Source: CAJWKT01 sp964465375 (GTDB lineage: Bacteria > Pseudomonadota > Gammaproteobacteria > Steroidobacterales > Rariloculaceae). From it: a DNA stretch of 64,000 bases. A program made the position numbers and the translations under genes. Of the stretch, positions 14,970-23,925 are shown piece by piece. The notes under the pieces were generated by a model. That model searched no databases, was not told the DNA's origin, and saw only the letters and a list, made by a program, of their open reading frames with translations. Numbering within the stretch: the stretch's first letter is position 1; every line of letters begins with the position of its first letter. The stretch is taken from assembly GCA_964465375.1 (NCBI GenBank), contig CAYXIJ010000001.1, positions 1 through 64,000 on the forward strand, read 5' to 3'.

Positions 14970-17072
14970 GTGAATTTGCGGCTGACTCTCCTAACAATGT
15001 TGTTGTGCTCGGGATTGACGCATGCCCAACTAGAGGGACCGGGCTTTACTGCACAACAAGTCTCGGCGGGAAAGAATACCTATGACATACACTGTGCGGT
15101 CTGTCATGGCCTGAATTTGACCGACGGAGAATTCGGACCACCGCTTAGGGGTCGTATGTTCATGCAGCGCTGGGGAGGAAAGTCTCTAGATACGCTCTTT
15201 ATCGAAACAGCTACTACCATGCCCACCGCTGCACCCAGATCACTGAGTGATGAAGTTTACGCAGATCTACTCGCCTATATACTTGAGCAGAATGGTGTAA
15301 GGCCTGGCCCAAATCCTCTGCAACCTGACCCTCAATCTTTAGCAGCCCTTCTGATACCGACCTATGGACCGACCGCGGCTGGTGGACTCACAGCCGGCGC
15401 AGAACTACCACCCCCGCCTACACCACAAAGGGTCAACCCATTACAAAGTATTACTCCGGTCACAGAAAATATGCTAGCAGAGGCTCCGGCAGGTGACTGG
15501 CTGACCTGGAGAAGAACCTATGATGCTATGGGCTACAGTCCACTAGGCTCAGTAAATAAAGAGAGTGTAAAAAATCTGCGGGTGGCTTGGACGTGGACCT
15601 TGCCCGAGGGACCCAGCCAAGTCACGCCTCTAGTCCACGACGGAGTGATTTTTGCCCATGGATTCGGTGACGTCCTGCAAGCCCTAGATGGGGCAACAGG
15701 GGACCTGCTCTGGCAATATTCCCACTGGCTACCCAGCAGTCTGCCGGCGACTGCCAAACGAAGTATCGCGATTCACGGAAACCTATTGTATCTACCGACC
15801 TCGGACGCCAGGATCGTCGCCCTAGATGTCAAATCAGGCTCAGTGGTATGGAACCATCTGGTAGGTGATGTCCCCAACGGCTATGGCATGACGGGAGGGC
15901 CATTGGTCGCCAAGGGTACGGTTATGATCGGCACTACGGGGCGAGCACCGGGCGGTAATTATATAGTCGGTTTGGACGCTAAAACCGGAGAGGAGCAGTG
16001 GAGATTCTATGTTATCGCACGACCTGGGGAACCGGGCGGTAATTCCTGGAATGGCCTGTTACTCGAAGAACGAAACGGTGGCTCAGTTTGGGTTCCGGGC
16101 AGCTTTGACCCAGAAACGGGATTAGCCTACTTCGGCGTTGCTCAGACCTACGACACCGGCCCACTCCTAAATCTAATCGACAGAGCTGGGGTGACCAATG
16201 ATGCGCTCTATACTAATTCCACGTTAGCGCTGGATCCAAGCACCGGGCGGCTGGCCTGGTACTTTCAGCACCTGCCCAATGATCAATGGGATCTGGACTG
16301 GGCATTTGAACGGCAGCTAATCAAACTACCGGTAGGTGGCCAAGAGAAAAAGATTGTTGCAACGTCAGGTAAGCTTGCCATATACGATTTCTTAGAAGCT
16401 GACTCAGGTCAATATATCTCCTCCATGGACCTAGGTTTACAGAATCTAGTTACCGCTATAGACCCAGAAACTGGTGCAAAAAAAATCGATCCTGAATTAT
16501 TTCCGGGCAGAGGGAAAGCTATCATGGTGTGCCCCCATCCAGGGGGTGCTAAAAACTGGATACCAGGCTCGTATATGCCAGATACAAAGATCCTTTACTT
16601 GCCTTTGATGGAGTTCTGTATGGATCTTACGCCCGTCCCTCAAGGGGAACATGGCAGTCTATCCTCGGGTGTTAATTGGACAGTCCGCCCGTGGCCCGAT
16701 AGCGATGGAAATTATGGTCGTCTTCAAGCTGTCAATCTGCAAACACAGGAAATAGTTTGGACACATCGCCAACGTGCGCCCCTCGTGAGCGGAGTAATGG
16801 CCACTGCAGGAGGAGTTGTATTTGCCGGCGATCTTGATCGGTATTTTGCCGCGTACGATCAGGATAATGGCCAAGAACTTTGGCGTGTACGTCTCAATGA
16901 CGTGCCAAACAGCGCACCCATCAGTTACGAGGCAAACGGGAAACAATACGTAGCAGTAACGGTGGGTCACGGTGGAGCAATATCAGTAGACAGAACCCCG
17001 CTTGTGCCAGAAATCCGTTTACCCTCTAATCCGGGCGCAGCTCTCTGGGTATTTGAATTACCTGAAGATTAA
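14970..17072 (+). CDS. Periplasmic quinoprotein dehydrogenase with N-terminal cytochrome c domain
   Basis: About 700 residues from the GTG at 14970, which gives a signal peptide ending GLTHAQ. The open frame reaches back to 14850, but that part overlaps the preceding gene and is hydrophilic. The N-terminal domain has a single c-type haem site (CAVCHGLNL). Next come about 550 residues of PQQ propeller with tryptophan-docking repeats (LDGATGDLLWQY, LDVKSGSVVWNH, LDAKTGEEQWRF, VNLQTQEIVWTH) and the active-site-like NDQWDLDWAF. The adjacent-cysteine disulfide of methanol-type dehydrogenases is not visible. Most PQQ-cytochrome fusions carry the haem domain at the C-terminus; here it is N-terminal. 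It would oxidise an alcohol or aldehyde and pass electrons to cytochrome c. Substrate unknown. Confidence 0.88.
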   Translation: MNLRLTLLTMLLCSGLTHAQLEGPGFTAQQVSAGKNTYDIHCAVCHGLNLTDGEFGPPLRGRMFMQRWGGKSLDTLFIETATTMPTAAPRSLSDEVYADLLAYILEQNGVRPGPNPLQPDPQSLAALLIPTYGPTAAGGLTAGAELPPPPTPQRVNPLQSITPVTENMLAEAPAGDWLTWRRTYDAMGYSPLGSVNKESVKNLRVAWTWTLPEGPSQVTPLVHDGVIFAHGFGDVLQALDGATGDLLWQYSHWLPSSLPATAKRSIAIHGNLLYLPTSDARIVALDVKSGSVVWNHLVGDVPNGYGMTGGPLVAKGTVMIGTTGRAPGGNYIVGLDAKTGEEQWRFYVIARPGEPGGNSWNGLLLEERNGGSVWVPGSFDPETGLAYFGVAQTYDTGPLLNLIDRAGVTNDALYTNSTLALDPSTGRLAWYFQHLPNDQWDLDWAFERQLIKLPVGGQEKKIVATSGKLAIYDFLEADSGQYISSMDLGLQNLVTAIDPETGAKKIDPELFPGRGKAIMVCPHPGGAKNWIPGSYMPDTKILYLPLMEFCMDLTPVPQGEHGSLSSGVNWTVRPWPDSDGNYGRLQAVNLQTQEIVWTHRQRAPLVSGVMATAGGVVFAGDLDRYFAAYDQDNGQELWRVRLNDVPNSAPISYEANGKQYVAVTVGHGGAISVDRTPLVPEIRLPSNPGAALWVFELPED

Positions 17073-17138
17073 CTTAAAGAGTCAAGACGAGGATGGCAGA
17101 ACATCCACCCTTCTAGGCGATACAGTGCTTGCTCTTAA

Positions 17139-17624
17139 TTACAGGTAGGCAATCAATCGTCCTGTAACGATAGCAATCGTCCAAAATACAAAGGAACTCG
17201 CAGCAAGCCCTACTGCGAGCGGAGCAGGCCTGCTCAGGGACTCCCAGTCTTCTGCTTCCCGAGCAATAATTTTTCTCGTGTAGTGCAAGTTGACGCACCC
17301 CAGAATAATAAACGTGATCTTAACGAGAAAAGGGAAACTAGTAATATAAGTGGTTGCCTGGGTCATAAACAAAGACAGCCCTGTGAACAGATTAATATAG
17401 AGGCCAATCCAGGCTATCGGTACAAATCCGCACATCGTAGAAAAAGGAATGGCGCTATAAAGCCCAAGCATCCTCAGGTTAATTGCGAAAACGATTCCGA
17501 CAATAATTGCCAAACCGACCGCGTGTGCTGAAAGCATAAGCGGCCATCCAGTGTAGGATGTCAGGATCCAATCCGAGTACGCTGTAGACTCCAGCCAACT
17601 TAGAAATCCCATACAAACCCCCAA
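17139..17624 (-). CDS. DUF6644-like four-helix membrane protein
   Basis: A 161-residue polytopic membrane protein with about four hydrophobic helices. Features such as AHAVGLAIIVG, NLRMLGL, NLFTGLSLFMTQATTYITSFPFLVKI and NLHYTRK resemble the DUF6644 group. It is also clearly related to the C-terminal half of the protein at 17808-18761 (RVLGLAKSIPF versus RMLGLYSAIPF, and VNVVTGMFFF versus INLFTGLSLF). It is the third gene of a three-gene minus-strand unit that includes the 48-residue ORF at 17658-17804. Role unknown; proximity to a cytochrome c-quinoprotein suggests, weakly, an electron-transfer or membrane partner. Confidence 0.65.
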   Translation of the reverse strand: MGVCMGFLSWLESTAYSDWILTSYTGWPLMLSAHAVGLAIIVGIVFAINLRMLGLYSAIPFSTMCGFVPIAWIGLYINLFTGLSLFMTQATTYITSFPFLVKITFIILGCVNLHYTRKIIAREAEDWESLSRPAPLAVGLAASSFVFWTIAIVTGRLIAYL

Positions 17625-17657
17625 TTACTTTTTTCTGCCCAATGCATCATCATGAAT

Positions 17658-17804
17658 TCAGGACCAAGTCTTTTTAGCTTGTCCTGATTCATCACATGCG
17701 CCGCTGTCATGACACTGCGCATTTTTGTCGATTAAACAAGCTAATCCACCAACCACGCCTAAAACAATAATTATATAAAGACTCACTGGCCCGATAATTT
17801 CCAT
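17658..17804 (-). CDS. 48-residue single-pass membrane miniprotein with C-terminal cysteines
   Basis: A short ORF beginning MEIIGPVSLYIIIVLGVVGG and ending TGA at 17658. It has one hydrophobic helix (about 6-25) followed by a Cys-containing hydrophilic tail (LIDKNAQCHDSGACDESG). An excellent ribosome-binding site (GGAGGA, 7 bases before the ATG) and a 3-bp gap from the upstream stop strongly support translation. It lies between two related polytopic membrane protein genes in the same direction, so it may be a small subunit of a membrane complex. I recognise no family. Confidence 0.6.
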   Translation of the reverse strand: MEIIGPVSLYIIIVLGVVGGLACLIDKNAQCHDSGACDESGQAKKTWS

Positions 17805-17807
17805 GCT

Positions 17808-18761
17808 TTATCCTCCGTCCCCGTAGTAAGGTAATAATCGCCCGAAAACAATTACTCCTGACCATAACAGTATCGTTAAGCTCGCCATAATTTTAGCCTT
17901 CATTGGCGCATCATCTCCGCCCCTAAGGTCCCAAGCATCATCAAAGATAGTGAAATAAATTATCGCCACTGCACCAATTGTTAATAAAATAATTTTAGGT
18001 GGAAATCCGTCCATTGCTACATATCGTCCAGAGTCAGCAATAAAGAAAAACATACCGGTCACAACATTAACCAAAAATCCCAACAAACCGAGAGGCAACA
18101 GTCGATGGAAAGCAGCAAACGGAATACTTTTAGCTAGACCAAGTACGCGTAACGTTACAAGCAACACCACGCCGAACCCAAAAGCCATACCAATAAAATG
18201 AGCAGCCTCCATGGCAGGCCATGCCCAAGGATTGTTTAGTACACTACCCTCTACAAGTGAAATCCGGCTTGATTCAGCTCCTGATGACAACACCTCTTCT
18301 GCAGAGCCAATTTCCGGGTGATTAATATGACCACCGATATTTCCGACCTGAGTCATTAGCAACAATGTAATAATCCCAAAGCCTAAAACCAAAACGGATA
18401 ACACGCTCCAATCTGACAAACCCGGGGTACGCCTGTACTGCCAAAGAGCAAGCCAGGATAAGCAACCCGTTATACCAAGAAAAACAAAAGCAAGTAGGGC
18501 AGCATCTTGATGCGCACCGATTAAGGCCGAGGAAATACCAGCACTTCCATCGATCGCCCACCTAGCAGCCGCCCCACTAATGTAGGTTGGAAGCGCGAGT
18601 AAGCCCAGCAACAGAAAAAGAATCAGGCTGGTCCTTTGAAGGGTTGTGTTTTTGAGGTATAAAGCCGCAAAAAAAAGACCAAGTGCAACTACGATCCCCA
18701 CCGAAGGAAAATGATTGAGCAAAATATGTAAATGCGGCCCAGAACTCGGAATGAATTCCAT
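17808..18761 (-). CDS. Polytopic membrane protein, DUF2231-like N-half fused to DUF6644-like C-half
   Basis: A 317-residue protein with about eight hydrophobic helices. The N-terminal half starts with LHILLNHFPSVGIVVALGL and contains SGAAARWAI, like DUF2231-type membrane proteins with a conserved His in the first helix. The C-terminal half (from about 170) matches the protein at 17139-17624, including the ArgxLGLxxxIPF and NVVTGMFFF motifs. It is first in the unit with the miniprotein and 17139-17624. Histidines in helices could bind haem, but no CXXCH is present and this is speculative. Function unknown. Confidence 0.65.
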   Translation of the reverse strand: MEFIPSSGPHLHILLNHFPSVGIVVALGLFFAALYLKNTTLQRTSLILFLLLGLLALPTYISGAAARWAIDGSAGISSALIGAHQDAALLAFVFLGITGCLSWLALWQYRRTPGLSDWSVLSVLVLGFGIITLLLMTQVGNIGGHINHPEIGSAEEVLSSGAESSRISLVEGSVLNNPWAWPAMEAAHFIGMAFGFGVVLLVTLRVLGLAKSIPFAAFHRLLPLGLLGFLVNVVTGMFFFIADSGRYVAMDGFPPKIILLTIGAVAIIYFTIFDDAWDLRGGDDAPMKAKIMASLTILLWSGVIVFGRLLPYYGDGG

Positions 18762-18943
18762 ACTTTATTCCCCGTAACCAGTTTCACTTGTTGCGCGGGA
18801 CTCTACATTAGGAAGCCACTGAATACAATGGATTAAGGCTGATCAGGATACATTCCCCAAAAGAAACAATGGAATACAAATGACTCCCATTATCATTAAC
18901 AAGAAAAATCGTTTTAGGCTCTTATCTCCAAAAATAAAAAAGA

Positions 18944-19768
18944 TCAGGGTCCAATATTCCACTGCATGGTAGCCGGGTTAAACTGAATAATCAGATAAAC
19001 TACTGATAAAACAAAAAATATCCACGCAAAAACTTCTCCAACCTGATGTTTGGGCACCTCGCGTATAAATGTACGTGTCTTGTGGGCGCCGTAACCTCGA
19101 ATATCAAGCGCCATGGCCTGAGTCTGGCCGCTCCGCAACCCCAATACCAGCATCGAGAAAACCAAATGCTTGATGCGAATGTACTTTCGTCTCAACTTGC
19201 TAGTATTCTGGCCGAGATCTCGAATCCTTTGGGTAACTGAAATTTCTCGACCTAACTCCAAAAAAGCAGGAAACAAGATCAGCCCCATAACTGGGGCGTG
19301 GATCAGGCGATAATCCCATCCCCGTTTAGACAAATCTTGAACCAGATCTGTCGGGTGAGTAGTGAAAGCAAAAGCCAGCCCCACTATGGCCAAGGAAAGA
19401 AAGCGTAAGGCTAATAATGCACCAAACCCCAGCGAGGCCCACGTCAGATCCTTAACTGGTGTTTGGATTGCCACTTCACCCGAGCCGACAGTAGCTTGCC
19501 CACCATAAAAAAATGGGAAAACAACAGCAAGCAACAAAACAAAAGGTACGATGATTTTACCAAACGCCCAGTATTGTCGTAACGAAACACCAGTTAAAAA
19601 GATGGCCAAGAAAAAACAGAACAAGAACAAACCTGCTCCTACATAAATATTGGTGTTAAAGATTGCTACAAAAGAAACACTCAGGACCAATAGGAGTTTT
19701 GAAAACGGTGTCATTCGGTGAAAAACAGATGCTCCTTTTTTGTAAGAAAGACTAACACTAGCCACCAC
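18944..19768 (-). CDS. ECF transporter T component (EcfT/CbiQ family)
   Basis: A 274-residue membrane protein (GTG start overlapping the end of the ATPase gene by 11 bp). The two Ala-Arg-Gly-like coupling helices near the C-terminus are visible as SVTQRIRDLG and QAMALDIRGYGA, diagnostic of EcfT, which couples the ATPases to the substrate-binding subunit. It is third in the order S / fused ATPase / T, as in the Bacillus ykoEDC cluster. The 182 bases downstream of the gene cluster start at 18762 hold nothing recognisable. Confidence 0.88.
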   Translation of the reverse strand: MVASVSLSYKKGASVFHRMTPFSKLLLVLSVSFVAIFNTNIYVGAGLFLFCFFLAIFLTGVSLRQYWAFGKIIVPFVLLLAVVFPFFYGGQATVGSGEVAIQTPVKDLTWASLGFGALLALRFLSLAIVGLAFAFTTHPTDLVQDLSKRGWDYRLIHAPVMGLILFPAFLELGREISVTQRIRDLGQNTSKLRRKYIRIKHLVFSMLVLGLRSGQTQAMALDIRGYGAHKTRTFIREVPKHQVGEVFAWIFFVLSVVYLIIQFNPATMQWNIGP

Positions 19769-21524
19769 TGGCCTCCTGGACCCGCTCCATAAATGCCTGG
19801 GTTGTTAAAACTGGGTGATCCAGCAATCGAGTCGAAAACTGGACCACAGAAGGGGGCTTTAGACGCGCCCGCAATAGAATCTCTTCTGCGACAAAAAGTT
19901 CCTCCGGCTGACCATTAAAAATAATCTTCCCATCACAAAGAACAGCTGCTCGATCGGCGTACTCTGCTACCAACCGCATATCGTGGGTAATAAATATAAC
20001 AGAGGCACCTTCGTCGGCTAGATCACGCAGCATTTGCATCAAATTCTGAGCCTGCTGATAGTCCTGCCCAAAAGTAGGCTCATCTAAGATAACCACCTCA
20101 GGCTTACTAACTACCATTGCAGCTACCGAGAGACGGCGCTTCTGTCCATGACTTAAAACATAAGGACTCGCATCACGTCGATCAAGTAACCTCACCTTGT
20201 CCAATAACTTGACTGTTTGCTGATCTACCTCATCTTGCTCCACTCCCAAGGTACGAAGTCCATGAGCGATTTCATCATAAACTGTACTGCAAACGAATTG
20301 TTTTTCTGGGACCTGAAAAATATACGCAACCCGCCTTACAAGTTTCTCAAAGCTATAATCACCTGTAGGGATTCCACCAACAAACACTGTGCCTGAATCA
20401 GGCCGCTCAATACCATTGCATAGCGAAGCAAGCGTGGATTTACCTGAACCGTTCTGGCCTACAATCGCTAATAATTCATTTTGCCGGGATAATAAATTCA
20501 AATTCTCTAATACCGGCTGTTCAGCGTAACTGAACGAAACTCCCCTAAATTCAATCGCTGGATTTGACAAACGAGGCCTGGAGTAGTCCGCATCACCTCC
20601 CCTCCCAAGCGGCTCCTGAGGGGAAATTTTTATACCTGAAGACTCAACAGCCTCAACCAGTTCTGCGCCACTAAGGGGTATTCCTCCAGGGAATTTGTGC
20701 CCCTGTTCCTGAAGTAGCAACCCCACCTCTGAGGCCTGAGGGATCCAAAGGCCCATTTGGTCGCGGACCCGTAACCCGTGCTCTTCTATAAACTGACGTG
20801 GCTCAAACGGGCCCATCACGTGCCTGTCCTCGACAAGGAGAACGGCATCCGCCCGGTCAAAAACCTCATCTACTTCATGCTCAATTACCAGTACCGTTAA
20901 ATTCAAGCGCTCACGTATTCGGTCAATGGTATCTAGAACGTCTGCAGTCCCAGCTGGATCAAGATTGGACGTAGGTTCGTCTAAAATCAAAACAGATGGT
21001 TCCATTGCAAGCATAGCGGCCAACCCAACCCTCTGCTTCTCGCCCCCAGATAGGTGTAATATTTTGCGCCCCTGAAATCCGTCCAGCCCAACCATATCGA
21101 GCGCAAGATCAATCCGGCGCCGAATCTCGGTCGGTTCATACCGGTAATTCTCCAAGGCGAAGCCCACCTCATCCTCGACTGTTAACGTAACTATCTGGTC
21201 TTCAGGATTTTGAAACAGCATATTGACTATCCGGAAACGCTGGTCCGCCGTGATATCACGCCTGTTAACTAGGCCAAGCTTTGGGTGGTTTATTAATATT
21301 CGTCCATCGTTACGCCCACCAAAATAATCGGGATAAATCCCGACAAGATTCAGCGCCAGTGTACTTTTTCCAGAGCCACTCCGACCCAAAATAAGAACAA
21401 AAGATCCATCTTGGACCTTAAAAGAAACATCTGCCAAGGCAGCATGAGATTCTTTCTGGCCCCTCTCGGGCTTGAACCAGAAATTATATCCCTCTAGGAA
21501 TGCAGAAGTTTGGTCCGTCTTCAC
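19758..21524 (-). CDS. ECF transporter fused duplicated ATPase (YkoD-like)
   Basis: A 588-residue protein with two complete ABC ATPase domains. The first has Walker A GRSGSGKST, signature LSGGEKQRVG and Walker B VLILDEPTSNLDP. The second, from about residue 325, has GQNGSGKST, LSHGQKRRLS and VVILDEPTFGQD. The diverged signature LSHGQ and the Q after LILDEPTFG in the second domain show that the halves have specialised. Fusion of EcfA and EcfA' in one chain is typical of YkoD-type transporters. It begins with GTG inside the stop of the S-component gene (overlap 21521-21524). Confidence 0.92.
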   Translation of the reverse strand: MKTDQTSAFLEGYNFWFKPERGQKESHAALADVSFKVQDGSFVLILGRSGSGKSTLALNLVGIYPDYFGGRNDGRILINHPKLGLVNRRDITADQRFRIVNMLFQNPEDQIVTLTVEDEVGFALENYRYEPTEIRRRIDLALDMVGLDGFQGRKILHLSGGEKQRVGLAAMLAMEPSVLILDEPTSNLDPAGTADVLDTIDRIRERLNLTVLVIEHEVDEVFDRADAVLLVEDRHVMGPFEPRQFIEEHGLRVRDQMGLWIPQASEVGLLLQEQGHKFPGGIPLSGAELVEAVESSGIKISPQEPLGRGGDADYSRPRLSNPAIEFRGVSFSYAEQPVLENLNLLSRQNELLAIVGQNGSGKSTLASLCNGIERPDSGTVFVGGIPTGDYSFEKLVRRVAYIFQVPEKQFVCSTVYDEIAHGLRTLGVEQDEVDQQTVKLLDKVRLLDRRDASPYVLSHGQKRRLSVAAMVVSKPEVVILDEPTFGQDYQQAQNLMQMLRDLADEGASVIFITHDMRLVAEYADRAAVLCDGKIIFNGQPEELFVAEEILLRARLKPPSVVQFSTRLLDHPVLTTQAFMERVQEASGG

Positions 21525-22096
21525 GCGTGGGTGCTTTGACCGCCATCAAATGCAGGTGGAATTTCGACGGAAGGGACGCCAGCATTTTCTAGTCCCCTAC
21601 CTAAATACCAGGCAGAGATCCCCCAAATGAATCCACCGAGAGTGGCGATAGTCATGGAAACTAGCGCCCACCGTGCACCGTTTGCCAACTGGAACCCACC
21701 TTGTCCGATGAACATGGCCAACTGATTCGCGACAGAAGTTACAGCTAACGCAAACCCAAACAAAAATTTTTCTCCCCGCCACTTCAGGGCCAAAAAAATA
21801 GTTATACCAAATGCCGCTGGAAACAATCCGTAGAACATCAGTATTGGTCCATCAGGATCCCCTGCAAACCACCGGACAAGTGCTGTCACTCCCACTGCAA
21901 GAACGACCAGCATCGCTCTTTTTCTCAAATAAACTCCAGCATAAAAAAGTATCCAGGTTGTACCATTGTAAAAGGCATAAATCGCAAACCCGAGGGGTCC
22001 AGTTGCCCAAACAGTGCGCTCCAAAAAACCAAGAAGTCCGATAATCTCGATCGCAGCCTGAATGACGCCTAGCAGCACTGCCGTTACAATATCCAT
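21521..22096 (-). CDS. Probable ECF transporter substrate-binding (S) component, YkoE-like
   Basis: A 191-residue hydrophobic protein from the ATG at 22096, with about five to six helices; the frame remains open to 22198 and an upstream start is possible. It is assigned by context: coupled to the fused ATPase and T-component genes in the ykoE-D-C order. Internal features such as YLRKRAMLVVLAVGVTALV and LFPAAFGITIFLALKWRG are loosely like YkoE, which is proposed to import hydroxymethylpyrimidine or thiamine. I searched the upstream 190 bases by eye for a TPP riboswitch and saw none, so the substrate is unassigned. Confidence 0.65.
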   Translation of the reverse strand: MDIVTAVLLGVIQAAIEIIGLLGFLERTVWATGPLGFAIYAFYNGTTWILFYAGVYLRKRAMLVVLAVGVTALVRWFAGDPDGPILMFYGLFPAAFGITIFLALKWRGEKFLFGFALAVTSVANQLAMFIGQGGFQLANGARWALVSMTIATLGGFIWGISAWYLGRGLENAGVPSVEIPPAFDGGQSTHA

Positions 22097-22284
22097 TGTG
22101 TTGAGCTTAAAATCCTCACGAATTTGGTAAGTACTTCGCGCTGCAGAAGTTTGTATGATTTTCACCGCTAGTGTCTGGTCATAACTTGCACACAACATTC
22201 TCCAGAAGAAGCCCTGTTTTTATCAGAGCCACTGGTCCCATTGTGCAATTGTTCGTAAAAAAAGCGTCGAGTTGCCCGAGAGGA

Positions 22285-23355
22285 TTAAAACCTCCTATCT
22301 GACCGGTCGATATACTCCTGCATTTTTCCCTCTTCATAGAGCTGCCGATAATATGAATCCGGATCGCACGACCCCGATGGGCCTCGCTCAGCAGCCGGGT
22401 CACCCTTGCGCCATGCTGCACGCCTCAGTGGTGGTTTCCGGTAATTCTCCGGGTCATGCAAAGCGATCTCTCCAATGAGTAAGGAGCCATCTTCACTCAA
22501 TGTATAACGTTCAACAAAGCGGGCGTTCTCGGAAATTGGCTCACCCCTATAACCTCTAACTATCGGCTGAAGTCCAACCGTCTCGACTATTAAAGTATTA
22601 CCGTCCCATCTTCCCAGGGAGTGACCAAGGGGAGACGGAAAAATATAGTCGGGCCTTGCTCTTCCATCCGTATAAATACGCCTCGATTCACCGCCAGAAT
22701 ACAGAAATACAAAGTGGCTCTCATAGCGCCAGATCTCAATCCCTGACGTAAAGCGCCTAAATAGCCCTGATGACATACACCGCTGGGCAGGGAAATCTAG
22801 TTCGTGATCAAACCTATCAACATATGCCTGAGCACTAGGAGTGAGATCCATGGTATATCTTGCAAGCCCGCCTCTACCACGGGCGCCGCTCCAAATGCCG
22901 GAAAAATCAACTGGTTCAGCCGGCTGATTCTCGGGTAATGCCACAACAATGCGCTCGCCCCCCCATACACCCCATGGGCTATCACAGCTCAGTGGGAAGC
23001 TACGGCAAAATTCGTTGGGCTCCTCGGGCCCAAATTCACCTTCCATGACATCTCCACTTAACACTCCTACAAGGGTCCGAATATAGGGTTGCCCTGCCCC
23101 TGTTCTGTCGTCGAAACCGATTTCTACTCCATAATCATCATTAATGAGAATCGATGCTGGGCCGCCTTCTACATGGGCAACCAGTCCTTCTTGGTTTGCT
23201 CGGATTTCTAGCAGACCATGTTGCGCTCCGCGCCCCTGATCGAACCAAATCATCCAGTCACCCACAAACTCGTCACTAACAGCGCATGCCGCCAGTGCAG
23301 GCAACGCATTACACAAAAGGATAGTCCAAAAAACCTGCGCTAATTTGTTTTTCAT
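22285..23355 (-). CDS. Exported B-domain protein with N-terminal extension
   Basis: A 356-residue protein starting at the ATG at 23355 after a TAAGGA site, with signal peptide ending ALPALA. Residues up to about 150 form an extra Cys-containing module (FVGDWMIWFDQG, EGEFGPEEPNEFC). The rest is a B domain: QRCMSSGLFRR, SRRIYTDGRARPD, GHSLGRWDGNTLIVET, DPENYRKP and GSCDPDS with both conserved Cys. It follows the A gene 23374-23769 by 18 bp, so here the order is A then B, opposite to the 2.5-5.6 kb pairs. Function unknown. Confidence 0.72.
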   Translation of the reverse strand: MKNKLAQVFWTILLCNALPALAACAVSDEFVGDWMIWFDQGRGAQHGLLEIRANQEGLVAHVEGGPASILINDDYGVEIGFDDRTGAGQPYIRTLVGVLSGDVMEGEFGPEEPNEFCRSFPLSCDSPWGVWGGERIVVALPENQPAEPVDFSGIWSGARGRGGLARYTMDLTPSAQAYVDRFDHELDFPAQRCMSSGLFRRFTSGIEIWRYESHFVFLYSGGESRRIYTDGRARPDYIFPSPLGHSLGRWDGNTLIVETVGLQPIVRGYRGEPISENARFVERYTLSEDGSLLIGEIALHDPENYRKPPLRRAAWRKGDPAAERGPSGSCDPDSYYRQLYEEGKMQEYIDRSDRRF

Positions 23356-23373
23356 GATATTGGTCCTTAGCAA

Positions 23374-23769
23374 TTACTGCACGCTATTATCGGCACCAGG
23401 GTGGCTAACCAAAACATGCCCATCCGCTAACTCTACAGTCCTGATAAAAAGTTTGGGTGAGCCATTACGAGTAACATCTCCGGTGATCGAGATCCGATCT
23501 CCAACCTGGATAAGATCAGGCATCCAACCTGTCCGTATCAAAGTAACAGGATTATGACCGTGCGTATCCCAAGTCACCTGATCTCCCTCTTTATCTGTTA
23601 CTGCTAGGTAATAACGAACATGAGGGGCCTTAAACCAAACCTCGCTCACAACGCCCTCAATGGTGTCCTGAGTATGCATATCGTATTCCACTGAAATCGA
23701 GTGATGCGCAGTGGCCTGCAGAAACAGCAAATACATCGGTACACCCACCAACAGAAATTGACGCAACAT
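23374..23769 (-). CDS. Exported DUF6152-like (A-domain) protein
   Basis: A 131-residue protein. The start at 23769 is fixed by a strong AAGGAGG site six bases upstream. The signal peptide ends FLQATA directly before His22-His23-Ser. The second conserved His is His50 in WFKAPH, where Asn of the usual NPH is Ala. The core VTWDTHGHNPVTLIRTGWMPDLIQVGD resembles DUF6152. Paired with the B gene downstream. Function unknown. Confidence 0.78.
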   Translation of the reverse strand: MLRQFLLVGVPMYLLFLQATAHHSISVEYDMHTQDTIEGVVSEVWFKAPHVRYYLAVTDKEGDQVTWDTHGHNPVTLIRTGWMPDLIQVGDRISITGDVTRNGSPKLFIRTVELADGHVLVSHPGADNSVQ

Positions 23770-23925
23770 AGCCTCCCTCCTTAGCAAAAGCCCCTAGGTC
23801 CTTGCGGTTCAAACCCTAAGGGATGCCGATTAATACCGACAATATATCCTAGTGACCGAGATGCCTCCAGTACGATCAGTACGATTCAGTGCTGTAGTTG
23901 TCCCTATTTCTCTTTTTAGCTACCT

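Noticed and set aside
16659..16970. Antisense ORF inside the PQQ dehydrogenase gene
   Set aside because: It lies wholly within a well-supported gene on the other strand and lacks a plausible domain.
22097..22290. TPP riboswitch upstream of the ECF transporter
   Set aside because: No CTGAGA core or its partner was found on the minus strand by eye; no riboswitch is called.
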